NCBI GenBank assembly: GCA_023461275.1
Contig: JAEYMI010000037.1
Location: forward strand, 5,851-69,850
Reading direction: 5' to 3'
Length of the DNA stretch: 64,000 nt
Source of the DNA: Actinomycetes bacterium
GTDB lineage: Bacteria; Actinomycetota; Actinomycetes; Mycobacteriales; Mycobacteriaceae
Shown here piece by piece: positions 8,572 through 16,607 of the stretch. The notes beneath the pieces are model-generated. The model made no database searches. It was not told where the DNA came from and was given only the letters and a program-made list of their open reading frames with translations. A program made the translations under genes and the position numbers. The first letter of the stretch is position 1. The number at the start of each line of letters is the position of its first letter.

Positions 8572-9650
8572 ATCACGCGCAGCTGAACCAGCCCGAGGCG
8601 AATCGGCCGAGTGTGCAGGTGGAGTCGATCCGCGTCGCCTACGGAGACCACATCGCCCTCGACGATGTGAGTTTCGTTGTGCCGCAAGGCAGCATCACTG
8701 CCGTCGTCGGTCCGTCGGGATGCGGTAAGAGCACCCTGCTGCGCGCGATCTGCGGGTTGGAGCCGATCCGATCCGGCCGCATCGAGATCGACGGCAAGGA
8801 GGTGTCGAGCGCAACCCGGCACACCCCACCCGAACGACGCCGGATGGGACTCGTTCCCCAGGAGGGTGCGCTGTTCGATCATCTCAGCGTCTCGGGCAAC
8901 ATCGGCTTCGGACTCGGCCCATGGTGGCACCGCACCCCCGGACGATCTGAGCGCATCGACGAGTTGCTGACCGTCACCGGCCTCACCGATCTCGCCCACC
9001 GACGCCCCGCCACCCTCTCGGGAGGTCAACGACAGCGGGTGGCACTGGCCCGCGCGCTGGCACCTCGACCCGTGGTCATCGGCCTCGACGAACCATTCTC
9101 GGCACTCGATACCGATCTGCGGGCCCACCTCCAAAGCCACGTTCGACGGTCTCTGCTGTCAGAGAATGCAACCGGACTGCTTGTCACCCATGACCGCGAG
9201 GAAGCCCTCGCCATGGCAGACCACATCGTCGTGCTCATCGACGGCCATGTCCGACAGGACGCGTCCCCGCAGACGGTCTACGCCGAACCCGCCGATCTCG
9301 ACGTCGCGCGTCTTTTCGGCGATCTCGTCGATCTGCCCGCGAGCGCGGACGGGCCGATAGCCATCACACCCATCGGGCAACTGACCCTGCGTCGCGAACA
9401 CCACGGCGAGGGACGAGTCCTGATCCGGCCGGATGATCTTCAGGTCGCCGTCGACGACGACGCGCCCGAGGCCGTCGTCGATGACGTGACATTCCGCGGT
9501 CGAGACATCGTGATCTCGGCGACGACCCCATCCGGGGACCTCGTCCTCATCACCGGTTCCGCCGCCACCCGATTTCCTGTCCCGGGCGAGCGAATCCGGT
9601 ATCGACAACATGCACCGCTACACTTCCTGCCCTCGGAGGTTCTCCAGTAA
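8568..9650 (+). CDS. Ferric-iron ABC transporter ATPase (FbpC-like)
   Basis: A 360-residue ATP-binding subunit: Walker A GPSGCGKST, Q-loop VPQEG, signature LSGGQRQRV, Walker B VIGLDEPFSALD and the switch His in VTHDREEA. A C-terminal TOBE-like regulatory domain (about 270-355) follows, as in FbpC, PotA and similar importers. Its ATG overlaps the permease stop by 4 nt. The 3' end overlaps by 33 nt with the convergent hydrolase gene. Substrate specificity is inferred from the neighbouring binding protein. Confidence 0.93.
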   Translation: MNHAQLNQPEANRPSVQVESIRVAYGDHIALDDVSFVVPQGSITAVVGPSGCGKSTLLRAICGLEPIRSGRIEIDGKEVSSATRHTPPERRRMGLVPQEGALFDHLSVSGNIGFGLGPWWHRTPGRSERIDELLTVTGLTDLAHRRPATLSGGQRQRVALARALAPRPVVIGLDEPFSALDTDLRAHLQSHVRRSLLSENATGLLVTHDREEALAMADHIVVLIDGHVRQDASPQTVYAEPADLDVARLFGDLVDLPASADGPIAITPIGQLTLRREHHGEGRVLIRPDDLQVAVDDDAPEAVVDDVTFRGRDIVISATTPSGDLVLITGSAATRFPVPGERIRYRQHAPLHFLPSEVLQ

Positions 9651-10499
9651 TGCCTCGGACAGTTCAGCCGGCTTGTCCACCGGCACGATATGTCCACAGT
9701 CGGTGAGCAACGTCGACGTCAACCGGTCGGCGAACGGCTCGAGCTGACGGCGCGTCGCGTCGCCCACCGGTTGGGAACCCACCGTGTGCACTGGCATCTC
9801 GAGGCGGCCCGAGCGGCTCCACGCTGATATCGCTTCGGCGTCGGCAGGCATCGCACGGTAGTGATCAAACGCCGCTCGCAGGCTCGGCCGACCGCGGTAG
9901 GCCGCAATGAAGATCTCGGCGAGATCGGCGGGAACGCCGGTCTGCGAACCGATGTCGAGAAAGAACCGGATGTACAGATCCTCGCTACCTGCCACTACAC
10001 CTTCGGCGAGATGATGTGGTGCACTGTGGAATCCGAACCACCAGGGCCCACCACCGGCGAGCAGGTCCTGCGCTCCGGGTAGCGACCCGACCATGCCCTC
10101 GATCAACGTGAGAGTCGCAACACGCTCCGCTGACCACGCCGCCAGCCCGAAAGCGGTGGCCACGCCCAGATCGAATCCGACGACGTGAGCCTGGTCGATC
10201 CCCAGCGTGTCCAACAGAGCTGTCATGTCGCGAGCGCCGGAGATCGCGCCATACTCCCCTGTCGTTCGATCGCTATCGCCGAGCCCTCGAAGGTCCGGGG
10301 CCACCACCCCGATCCCCTCGGTGGCGAGACGATCAGCCACCGAGCGCCAGACCGCCCGGGTATGCGGAAACCCGTGCAGCAGTAGAACTGTCGGTCCTGA
10401 CGTCGACGGAATCGTCTCGACGGCAATGGTGGTGCCGTTCACCCCGATCCGGTCGATCTGCGCGCCGGGCAGGTGAGCGGTCAGATGTGGCTGTTGCAT
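9618..10499 (-). CDS. Alpha/beta hydrolase, epoxide-hydrolase type
   Basis: A 293-residue alpha/beta-fold hydrolase. The oxyanion-hole motif HGFPHT, the nucleophile elbow VVGFDLGVA with Asp as the nucleophile, and the C-terminal catalytic His (DCGHIVPVDKP) fit epoxide hydrolases and haloalkane dehalogenases rather than serine esterases; HGFP favours an epoxide hydrolase. The ATG at 10499 has a GAGGGG site seven bases upstream, which argues against longer open-frame extensions. It is divergent from an HxlR-type regulator gene, with an inverted repeat between them, so the regulator probably controls it. Confidence 0.88.
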   Translation of the reverse strand: MQQPHLTAHLPGAQIDRIGVNGTTIAVETIPSTSGPTVLLLHGFPHTRAVWRSVADRLATEGIGVVAPDLRGLGDSDRTTGEYGAISGARDMTALLDTLGIDQAHVVGFDLGVATAFGLAAWSAERVATLTLIEGMVGSLPGAQDLLAGGGPWWFGFHSAPHHLAEGVVAGSEDLYIRFFLDIGSQTGVPADLAEIFIAAYRGRPSLRAAFDHYRAMPADAEAISAWSRSGRLEMPVHTVGSQPVGDATRRQLEPFADRLTSTLLTDCGHIVPVDKPAELSEALLENLRGQEV

Positions 10500-10520
10500 C
10501 GACAACCCCTCGGTATCGTG

Positions 10521-10539
10521 AAGGTACTCAAGCCACCTT
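10521..10539. promoter_or_regulatory. Inverted repeat in hydrolase/HxlR divergent promoter
   Basis: AAGGT at 10521-10525 and ACCTT at 10535-10539 form a dyad with a 9-nt spacer, midway in the 55-nt gap between the two divergent genes. This is a reasonable operator for the HxlR-family protein. Only symmetry and position support it. Confidence 0.4.
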
Positions 10540-10554
10540 AGGAATCGTCGAAAT

Positions 10555-10971
10555 ATGCAGCAAGAAGGCACTTTTGCGTCACCCAGTGACCGAGCGGACA
10601 CCAGGTCACCCCGAGGTGACCTGTTTGATCCCGCGTGCGCGACACGCGACTTGCTCGACCGCATCGGCTCAAAGTGGACCGTCCTCATCATGTTGCGGCT
10701 GTCCCAGTCCGGCGAGACACGATTCGCCGAACTGCGCCGACAGGCCGAAGGTATCTCGCAGAAGATGCTCGCCTCGACGTTGAAGTCGCTCGAACAGGAT
10801 GGTCTGGTGACGCGCCGGGTGGACGCCACCGCCACACCTCCGCACGTGCACTATTCATTGACGACGCTCGGGACGTCGCTCACACCGCTTCTGGGTCAGC
10901 TCAAGGAATGGGCCGAGGAGAACATGTCACTGATCGACACCCACCGGGCTCGGTACACCCGACCGGTTTGA
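10555..10971 (+). CDS. HxlR-family winged-helix transcriptional regulator
   Basis: A 138-residue DNA-binding protein with the HxlR pattern: a Cys near the start (DPACATRDLLDRIGSKWT), then the winged helix with RFAELRRQAEGISQKMLASTLKSLEQDGLV and a beta-wing containing HVHYSLTTLG. Family members often sense reactive electrophiles or oxidants through that N-terminal Cys. It is divergent from the epoxide-hydrolase-like gene, suggesting a detoxification switch; the inducer is unknown. Confidence 0.92.
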   Translation: MQQEGTFASPSDRADTRSPRGDLFDPACATRDLLDRIGSKWTVLIMLRLSQSGETRFAELRRQAEGISQKMLASTLKSLEQDGLVTRRVDATATPPHVHYSLTTLGTSLTPLLGQLKEWAEENMSLIDTHRARYTRPV

Positions 10972-11071
10972 CCAGCTGATTCAATCCACACGTAACATCA
11001 CCCGTGCGCGAATCACGTGCACCACGCAGCGCTAGTATTCACACGAACAAATAGGGGAAGGTGGATAGTTC

Positions 11072-11725
11072 ATGCGATATCCGGGGGTCATGCTCATCAC
11101 GATCGCGGCGACGATGGTCGCACTGATCACCGCGATAGCGGGTACGGCCAACGCAACACCGACCGACACCCTCCCCCGACATTCGACATCGATATCAGCC
11201 GACGGCGCCACCATCACCACCGTGCTGACCGACGCCACATTCCGTCCGACCACACGTGGCCTCGAGGTGATCGACGCGCTCGGCCGGCCGGTCGACGTGG
11301 TTGCCGAGCGCCTCACGCTGAACCACACCGCGGTGAACCTGCGGACCACGGTGTCCGCCGATGGACGCACCGCGACCTTCCACCCCAACCTGACGCCGCA
11401 GATTCTCGCCGCGATCGCGCCCGGGGTGCATCCCGCATCGGCAAAGAAAGAGCGAGAACTGCAAGACGTGATCTGGCACCTCGCGAACGGTCTGAATCGG
11501 GCGGGCACGGTCAGCGCTGCCATCGGGGCGGGCGTCGGCGCCGTCATCGGTGGACTCGTCGGACTCGTGGCCGGCTGCGCCGTGGTCGCCGGCTGCATCT
11601 GGCTCGGAGCCGCCGGCATCGTGGTGGGCGCCGCCGTCGGAGCGGCGGTCGGCGGTGTGGCGGGCGTGGCGTACGGAGATCCGCGCGTCGGTCAGGCCAT
11701 TCTCGACTGGATCAATACCCCGTAG
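11072..11725 (+). CDS. Secreted protein with glycine-zipper C-terminal segment
   Basis: I do not recognise a functional family. The 217-residue protein has a signal peptide (about 1-29, ending ANA), a polar domain (about 30-135) without obvious catalytic motifs, and a strongly hydrophobic Gly/Ala-rich tail from about 147 to 205 with GxxxG-type spacing, including a Cys pair separated by six residues (GCAVVAGC). Glycine zippers of this kind pack into membranes or form pores. The ATG has an upstream GGGGAAGG site. It appears to be transcribed alone. Confidence 0.75.
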   Translation: MRYPGVMLITIAATMVALITAIAGTANATPTDTLPRHSTSISADGATITTVLTDATFRPTTRGLEVIDALGRPVDVVAERLTLNHTAVNLRTTVSADGRTATFHPNLTPQILAAIAPGVHPASAKKERELQDVIWHLANGLNRAGTVSAAIGAGVGAVIGGLVGLVAGCAVVAGCIWLGAAGIVVGAAVGAAVGGVAGVAYGDPRVGQAILDWINTP

Positions 11726-11754
11726 CCGCGCCACCGGCGTCGCCGCGAGGTAAT

Positions 11755-12228
11755 TCAGATCCGAGTAGACGCCGTCACCAGATCACCTGTGATCTGCATC
11801 TGTCCGAGATGCTGTGCCAGTTCGTGAACGACGTGCAGCACCACCCACTCCGGGCTGACGAGGGCCAGGTCGACCTTGGCGGTGGTACCTCGCGCATCGC
11901 GGCCGATGATCCCGTGTCGCATCATCTCGCCGGTCCATCGTGGTGTGTCGGTACGTGCCTGCGCCAACCGCGGCCGAACCTCCGATACCGTTCCGCGCGA
12001 GGAGAATTCACCGGCCCGATCACGTGGCAGATCCAACCCGCACCCGAACGTGCCGAGCCACCATCGAGACATCTCGATGCAATGATGGGCGATGGCGTAC
12101 ACCGAGTTCGCACCCGGCACGTCGAGGCTCGTGTTGACCTCCGCGTCGGTCATGGCCGCGATCAGGGAGTCCATAGCATTCCAGCACGCATCAGCGGTTT
12201 CCAACGCGGCGTCCGACCAGCTGTCCAT
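11755..12228 (-). CDS. DinB-like metal-binding four-helix protein
   Basis: A 157-residue protein of the DinB/YfiT-like superfamily: a bundle pattern with candidate metal-binding histidines in AIAHHCIEM and in the C-terminal VLHVVHELAQHLGQM helix. Some relatives are mycothiol- or bacillithiol-dependent enzymes and others have no known activity. In a mycothiol-producing actinomycete a thiol-transferase role is possible but not shown. ATG 12228 is used; GTG 12237 is also in frame, and neither has a good ribosome-binding site. Confidence 0.75.
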   Translation of the reverse strand: MDSWSDAALETADACWNAMDSLIAAMTDAEVNTSLDVPGANSVYAIAHHCIEMSRWWLGTFGCGLDLPRDRAGEFSSRGTVSEVRPRLAQARTDTPRWTGEMMRHGIIGRDARGTTAKVDLALVSPEWVVLHVVHELAQHLGQMQITGDLVTASTRI

Positions 12229-12275
12229 GGACCACACTGTGCCATGGACAGCCGTCGGCAGAACCGGCTATGCGG

Positions 12276-12494
12276 TCAGTAGACGGGTGGCTCCCCTTCG
12301 GCAGCGGGACCCGGTTCAACCGGAGTGTGTTCGATGATCGAGGCGTACGCCTCGTTCTCGTGCTTGATCATCCGCACGAAGAACGCGACGAACAAGGCCA
12401 CCGCGATAATGAACACCACCCAGACGCCGACCGAGTTGCCGCCGAAGGTGAACACGACGTCGGCATCGTCGTAGGACTCAAAGGGATTGAACAT
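12276..12494 (-). CDS. Small single-pass membrane protein coupled to the ammonium transporter
   Basis: A 72-residue protein with one transmembrane helix (about 22-42) between a short acidic N-terminus and a C-terminal tail rich in Glu and Pro. It starts one base after the stop of the Amt-like gene, with its own GGAGG site. I know no function for it. Tight coupling suggests a partner or regulator of the transporter, comparable in position only to GlnK in other bacteria; it has no PII fold. Confidence 0.8.
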   Translation of the reverse strand: MFNPFESYDDADVVFTFGGNSVGVWVVFIIAVALFVAFFVRMIKHENEAYASIIEHTPVEPGPAAEGEPPVY

Positions 12495-12495
12495 G

Positions 12496-13821
12496 TCAGT
12501 GCGCCTCCTCGGCGATCACGATCTTCTCTGAACGCATCGTCGTCACCGGAATACCTTCTGGGTACGGCGTGGCCGGTACCTCGGTCAGATCGAGGCCTTG
12601 TTCCTCGACCTCCGGCGGGATGCGCAACATGCCGATCTTCTTCAGCGCCAGGGACACCAGATAGGCGGGAATGAATCCCAACGCGACGAAGACGAGTCCG
12701 CCGAGAACCTGACCCCACAGCGAAATGCTCGGATTGCCATCGGTATTAGGGTAACCGGCCAGGAAGATCCCCACCATGAGCACCGAGTAGAGCCCGATCC
12801 CGCCGTGCACCGCCACCGCGCCGACGACGTCGTCGACCTTGAACTTCTCCAGCAGCTGTCCGATGAACGGCACGATGCCGCCGGCCACCAGCGCGATGAT
12901 GAACGCCAGCGCCGGATGGTAGAGGTCCATCCCCGACGCCACTCCGATCACGCCCGCGAGGCCACCGGAGATGGTCCAGAACGGTTCACCCTTCGACGTC
13001 ATGTAGGCGCCGATGATGCCACCGGCGAGTCCCATCAATGTGTTGAATGCGAACGCCGACAACGTGGTCGGACTGCCATAGATCGTCTCGTATCCTCCGG
13101 GGCCGTAGATGACACATCCCATCAGAAAGCCGAAGAACCCCGCGAAGATCAGCATCAACCCCACCATGGTGAGCGGGAGGTTGTGCGGCCGGATGGTCAC
13201 CGGTGATCCGTCGGCGCGGAAGCGGCCGATGCGGGGGCCGAGGTTGAGCAGGATACCCAGTGCCGCGAAGCCGGCGATCGTGTGGACGCAGCCGGCGGCA
13301 CCTACGTCGTGGAAGCCGAGTTTGGTGAGCATCCAGCCGGCACCGTGCCACCCCCACGCCGCCCCGATGATCCATACGACCGATCCGACCATCACAGTCA
13401 AAATGAGGAACGCGCTCGTCCGAATCCGTTCCAGCACAGCACCGGACATGATCGAGCCGGTGGTCGCGGCGAAGAGCGCGAACGCACCCCAGAAGATGCC
13501 GCTGGCCGAATCCGCCACATTCGGGCCCATGTTGTCACTCCACGGCAACGCGGCCTTGGCGGCGTCGTTGAACTCGATGAAGCCGCTGGGCATTGCGTTG
13601 TAGAGGAACCATCCGACGAAGAAGAACGACGCGACGATCGTCGCGAACGCCAGGAGGTTCTTCATCGCGGTGGCCAGGACGTTCTTCGAGCGCGACGCCC
13701 CGACCTCGTACGCGAGGAACCCCGCGTGGATAAGCATCATCAGGGAGATGGACACCCAGTAGAAGAATTCATTGTTGACCGACGACATCGTTGTGATGGC
13801 GTCATCGACTTCCGGTGGCAC
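12496..13821 (-). CDS. Amt-family ammonium transporter
   Basis: A 441-residue integral membrane protein with about 11 helices. The Amt twin-histidine pair is present (CVHTIAG and AVHGGIG), as are the family-like segments IFWGAFALFAATTGSIMSGAVLERIR and GGLAGVIGVASGMDLYHP. It is clearly diverged from AmtB, so it may belong to an Amt-like subgroup. The GTG start at 13821 has GGGAGG six bases upstream. Two tandem GlnR-like sites lie 42-75 nt upstream, implying nitrogen control. Ammonium taken up would feed glutamate synthesis by GltBD, encoded later in the window. Confidence 0.85.
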   Translation of the reverse strand: MPPEVDDAITTMSSVNNEFFYWVSISLMMLIHAGFLAYEVGASRSKNVLATAMKNLLAFATIVASFFFVGWFLYNAMPSGFIEFNDAAKAALPWSDNMGPNVADSASGIFWGAFALFAATTGSIMSGAVLERIRTSAFLILTVMVGSVVWIIGAAWGWHGAGWMLTKLGFHDVGAAGCVHTIAGFAALGILLNLGPRIGRFRADGSPVTIRPHNLPLTMVGLMLIFAGFFGFLMGCVIYGPGGYETIYGSPTTLSAFAFNTLMGLAGGIIGAYMTSKGEPFWTISGGLAGVIGVASGMDLYHPALAFIIALVAGGIVPFIGQLLEKFKVDDVVGAVAVHGGIGLYSVLMVGIFLAGYPNTDGNPSISLWGQVLGGLVFVALGFIPAYLVSLALKKIGMLRIPPEVEEQGLDLTEVPATPYPEGIPVTTMRSEKIVIAEEAH

Positions 13822-13862
13822 AGCAGACCTCCCACGATGGCCTAGGGGTTGTCACACCGCCG

Positions 13863-13896
13863 GGTTTCACAGCAGTGTTGGTTTCACAGCAGTGTT
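13863..13896 (-). promoter_or_regulatory. Two tandem GlnR-like operators
   Basis: A 17-bp sequence, GGTTTCACAGCAGTGTT, is repeated exactly at 13863-13879 and 13880-13896. Read on the minus strand each copy gives AACAC, six bases, GAAAC, fitting the actinobacterial GlnR pattern (xxxAC-n6-GAAAC). They sit just upstream of the ammonium transporter, a typical GlnR target. The repeat is seen; GlnR binding is inferred. The remainder of the 317-nt gap holds the helicase terminator and no gene. Confidence 0.55.
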
Positions 13897-14056
13897 CGAT
13901 GCGCACCAACGGTGTACGCCGATCCGACTTTAGGCCCGCGACCGTCTCGGTCCTGTGCCCAAACGGTAAAAACAGTGTAAATCGGACTTTCGGGTCATCG
14001 AACAGTCGCGGCATCAGTTGGCTTCCTGGCCCACGCCATTCCCGCACAGTTGACAA

Positions 14057-14089
14057 CGAGGAGGTCCGACGGCGTGTCGGACCTCCTCG
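14057..14089. terminator. Strong hairpin terminator after the DEAD-box helicase gene
   Basis: CGAGGAGGTCCGAC (14057-14070) and its exact complement (14076-14089) form a perfect 14-bp stem with a 5-nt loop, about 50 nt past the helicase stop. The downstream T-tract is weak, as is common in high-GC actinobacteria. Confidence 0.75.
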
Positions 14090-14138
14090 TGAGGTGCGTC
14101 AATGTTGTTGTGCGCCAAGAATTCCTGGCGCACATAGA

Positions 14139-15653
14139 TCAGGCCTGGGCTGCCCCGGCGGGACGCGACGAACGGCGACGCTGTGCACCGGAGTGCGAGG
14201 AGCGCGACGCTCCCCCGTGCGCGGCCGAGGAATCACCCGAACTGCGGTGAGCAGCCCGAGGGGCGCCACCGCCGCGTCGGGCATTGCCACCCGAGCTACG
14301 ACGAGCGTTGGTGCCGTCACCGGAACCGAACTCATCGTTGGAGCGGCGCGACGATCCTCGACTCGACGTCGACGATCCACGGTTCTGACCGCCGGCGCCA
14401 CGACGACGCTGCTGGCCACCACCGGCTCCGCCGGAGCGGCGCGGCTGCTGCTGCCGCGGTTCGGCGACAGGAGCCGGGGTCACGAACGCCGCGCGCGGGC
14501 CGACGAGCGCATCGACCTCGGCCGACTGCGCGTTGACCCGGATCGGGGTGACCTTGATCGAGGCCTTGCGCAGCAGACCATTGAGGTCGCGACGCTGATC
14601 GGGCAGGCACACGGTTACCACGTCACCGGCACTGCCGGCGCGCGCGGTACGACCCGAGCGGTGCAGGTAGGCCTTGTGCTCAGCAGGCGGATCGACGTGG
14701 ACGACGAGTTCCACATCGTCGACGTGCACGCCACGGGCAGCAACGTCAGTTGCCACGAGGACGCGAGCGCCGTCGCCACCGAACGCCTTGAGGTTCCGGT
14801 CACGTTGCGCCTGGCTCAGGTTGCCATGCAGGTCGACGGCGGGGATGCCGCTCTCAGTCAGCTTCTTGGCAAGCTTCTTCGCCTGATGCTTGGTGCGCAT
14901 GAACAGGATTCGACGACCCTGTCCCGAGGCGAGTTCTTGGACGAGGGCGTTCTTCTCGGTTGCCGACACCTCGTAGACGTGGTGGGTCATCTGGATCGGT
15001 GCGGTGGTGTCCACGGTGGAGTGCAGCGCCGGGTTGTCGAGGAACCGCTTGGCCACCTTGTCGACACCGTTGTCCAGTGTCGCGGTGAACAGCATGCGCT
15101 GGCCGTCGGCCGGCGTGGCCGCGAGGATGCGCGTGACGCCGGGCAGGAAGCCGAGGTCGGCCATGTGATCGGCCTCGTCGAGAACGGTGATCTCGACGTC
15201 ATCGAGACGCACGATGCGCTGCTTCATCAGGTCTTCCAGACGGCCCGGGCACGCGACGACGATGTCGACGCCACGGCGGAACGCCTGCTCCTGACGGCTC
15301 TGGCTGACGCCACCGAAAACGGTGGTGACAGTGAGGTTGACGGCCTGGGCGAGCGGTTTCACGACCGCTGCGATCTGAGTCGCCAGTTCGCGAGTCGGCG
15401 CGAGGATCAGCCCGGTGGGCGCTCCCGGCTTGCGGGCAACGTCGAGTTCGGCGAGGCCGCTCACCAGCGGAATCGCGAATGCAAGGGTCTTGCCGGATCC
15501 GGTCTTGCCGGATCCGATCACGTCTTTGCCCTCCAGGGTGTCGCCCAAAGTCTGGGCCTGGATGGCGAATGGTTCGGTCTTGCCTTCGGCGGCAAGCACT
15601 TTCACGAGTTCGGCGGGCACGCCGAGGTCAGCAAATGTTTTGGTATCGGACAA
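14139..15653 (-). CDS. DEAD-box ATP-dependent RNA helicase (RhlE-like)
   Basis: A 504-residue RNA helicase with all core motifs: Q-motif region (PFAIQAQTL), motif I GSGKTGSGKT, Ia PTRELA, II VLDEADHM, III FTATL, and in the second RecA domain HRSGRTARAG (VI). The C-terminal 120 or so residues are a disordered Arg/Gly/Ser-rich tail, as in RNA-binding RhlE relatives. It likely unwinds structured RNA in ribosome assembly or cold adaptation. The TTG at 15653 fits the start of family homology and has an AGGA-like site; the frame stays open upstream but without similarity. A strong terminator follows. Confidence 0.92.
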   Translation of the reverse strand: MSDTKTFADLGVPAELVKVLAAEGKTEPFAIQAQTLGDTLEGKDVIGSGKTGSGKTLAFAIPLVSGLAELDVARKPGAPTGLILAPTRELATQIAAVVKPLAQAVNLTVTTVFGGVSQSRQEQAFRRGVDIVVACPGRLEDLMKQRIVRLDDVEITVLDEADHMADLGFLPGVTRILAATPADGQRMLFTATLDNGVDKVAKRFLDNPALHSTVDTTAPIQMTHHVYEVSATEKNALVQELASGQGRRILFMRTKHQAKKLAKKLTESGIPAVDLHGNLSQAQRDRNLKAFGGDGARVLVATDVAARGVHVDDVELVVHVDPPAEHKAYLHRSGRTARAGSAGDVVTVCLPDQRRDLNGLLRKASIKVTPIRVNAQSAEVDALVGPRAAFVTPAPVAEPRQQQPRRSGGAGGGQQRRRGAGGQNRGSSTSSRGSSRRSNDEFGSGDGTNARRSSGGNARRGGGAPRAAHRSSGDSSAAHGGASRSSHSGAQRRRSSRPAGAAQA

Positions 15654-15807
15654 GGTCCTGGTGTCTTTCCGTTTATGACACCCGGAAGAAACGCACGAGG
15701 ACTTCGCAACGCACGGTGACGTGGGTGTCGGTGGCGAACACGCATGTGTGCGTATTCGTTCGCCGTATGAAGTCAAAGAGCGGGTTCGTAAGACCCGTCG
15801 GAGAAGC

Positions 15808-15836
15808 GTTCTACGACGCGTTGACGGCAGCCTCAA
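15808..15836 (-). promoter_or_regulatory. Possible promoter of the helicase gene
   Basis: In the 304-nt gap between the helicase start and the response-regulator stop, the minus strand carries TTGAGG (15836-15831) and TAGAAC (15813-15808) with 17-nt spacing, about 150 nt before the helicase start. The match is modest. I see no gene in 15654-15957; a long leader could allow post-transcriptional control. Confidence 0.3.
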
Positions 15837-15957
15837 GGGCTGGTCAATTGACACCACCGTAGCGCACATGACCCCATCGGTGCCACTTGACCACTTCCGG
15901 ACCGGAGCGCGCCTGAGAATCGATCGGTCAAGCGTGCCGCCGATGCCGTGCTCGACG

Positions 15958-16605
15958 TCAGCGTGAAGTGGGCCAATCCCGCTGCGGCACAATGAATCCG
16001 TCGTCGGTGGCGGCGTTGAACAACTCTGATCTGCTCCGGGCACGATGACCTACGGCCTCATACTTTCCACGTACCCGGTCCAAGTACTGCTTGACCGTGC
16101 TCGGCGCCACACCCATCCGGCGGGCGACCGTGTCGAGCTTCAGACCGCTCGCGTACAGGCGCAACGCATCCAACTCTTGGGGCGAGAGAGCAGGTCGCGC
16201 GACGCCGCGCTCGTCGAGCAATGCGCGCGCGATGAGCGGCGTCGTCCATCGGTGCCCGGCGAGTGCCGCGGTGACCGCGCCTTGCAGATCACTGAGGTCG
16301 TCACTCTTGGACACAACTGCGGCGACTCCGGCGGCCACCATTCGGCGAACCTGTCGCGCGCTGGCCAACGCCGAGAGAACGACGACGGCCACGCCCCGGG
16401 CAGTCAGCTCCGCGACCAGCTTGTCGTCGGCGGGTCCGCGCGAACCCAGATCCAGATCGAGCACCACAAGATCGATGTCGCGACGATTACATACCTCGCT
16501 GAATGACGCGGTGTCCACGACGACGTCATGGCCCGCGGCACGCAACTGCAGCGATACGGATTGCCGAATCAAGACATGGTCGTCGACCACCGCCAACCGC
16601 GCCAT
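15958..16605 (-). CDS. NarL/FixJ-family response regulator
   Basis: A 215-residue two-component output protein: receiver domain with acidic pair VVDDH, phosphoacceptor Asp in VVLDLDLG and the conserved Lys in VVSKSD, then a LuxR-type helix-turn-helix (LSPQELDALRLYASGLKLDTVARRM followed by STVKQYLDRVRGKY). The ATG at 16605 has a GAGGGG site and lies two bases after the kinase stop, so the pair forms an operon and very likely a cognate system. Targets are unknown; the divergent amino-acid antiporter is a candidate. Confidence 0.92.
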   Translation of the reverse strand: MARLAVVDDHVLIRQSVSLQLRAAGHDVVVDTASFSEVCNRRDIDLVVLDLDLGSRGPADDKLVAELTARGVAVVVLSALASARQVRRMVAAGVAAVVSKSDDLSDLQGAVTAALAGHRWTTPLIARALLDERGVARPALSPQELDALRLYASGLKLDTVARRMGVAPSTVKQYLDRVRGKYEAVGHRARSRSELFNAATDDGFIVPQRDWPTSR

Positions 16606-16607
16606 GC

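Noticed and set aside
13815..15719. 634-codon open frame on the plus strand opposite the helicase
   Set aside because: It is the complement of a gene with all DEAD-box motifs; its translation shows no domain and is an effect of high GC at third positions.
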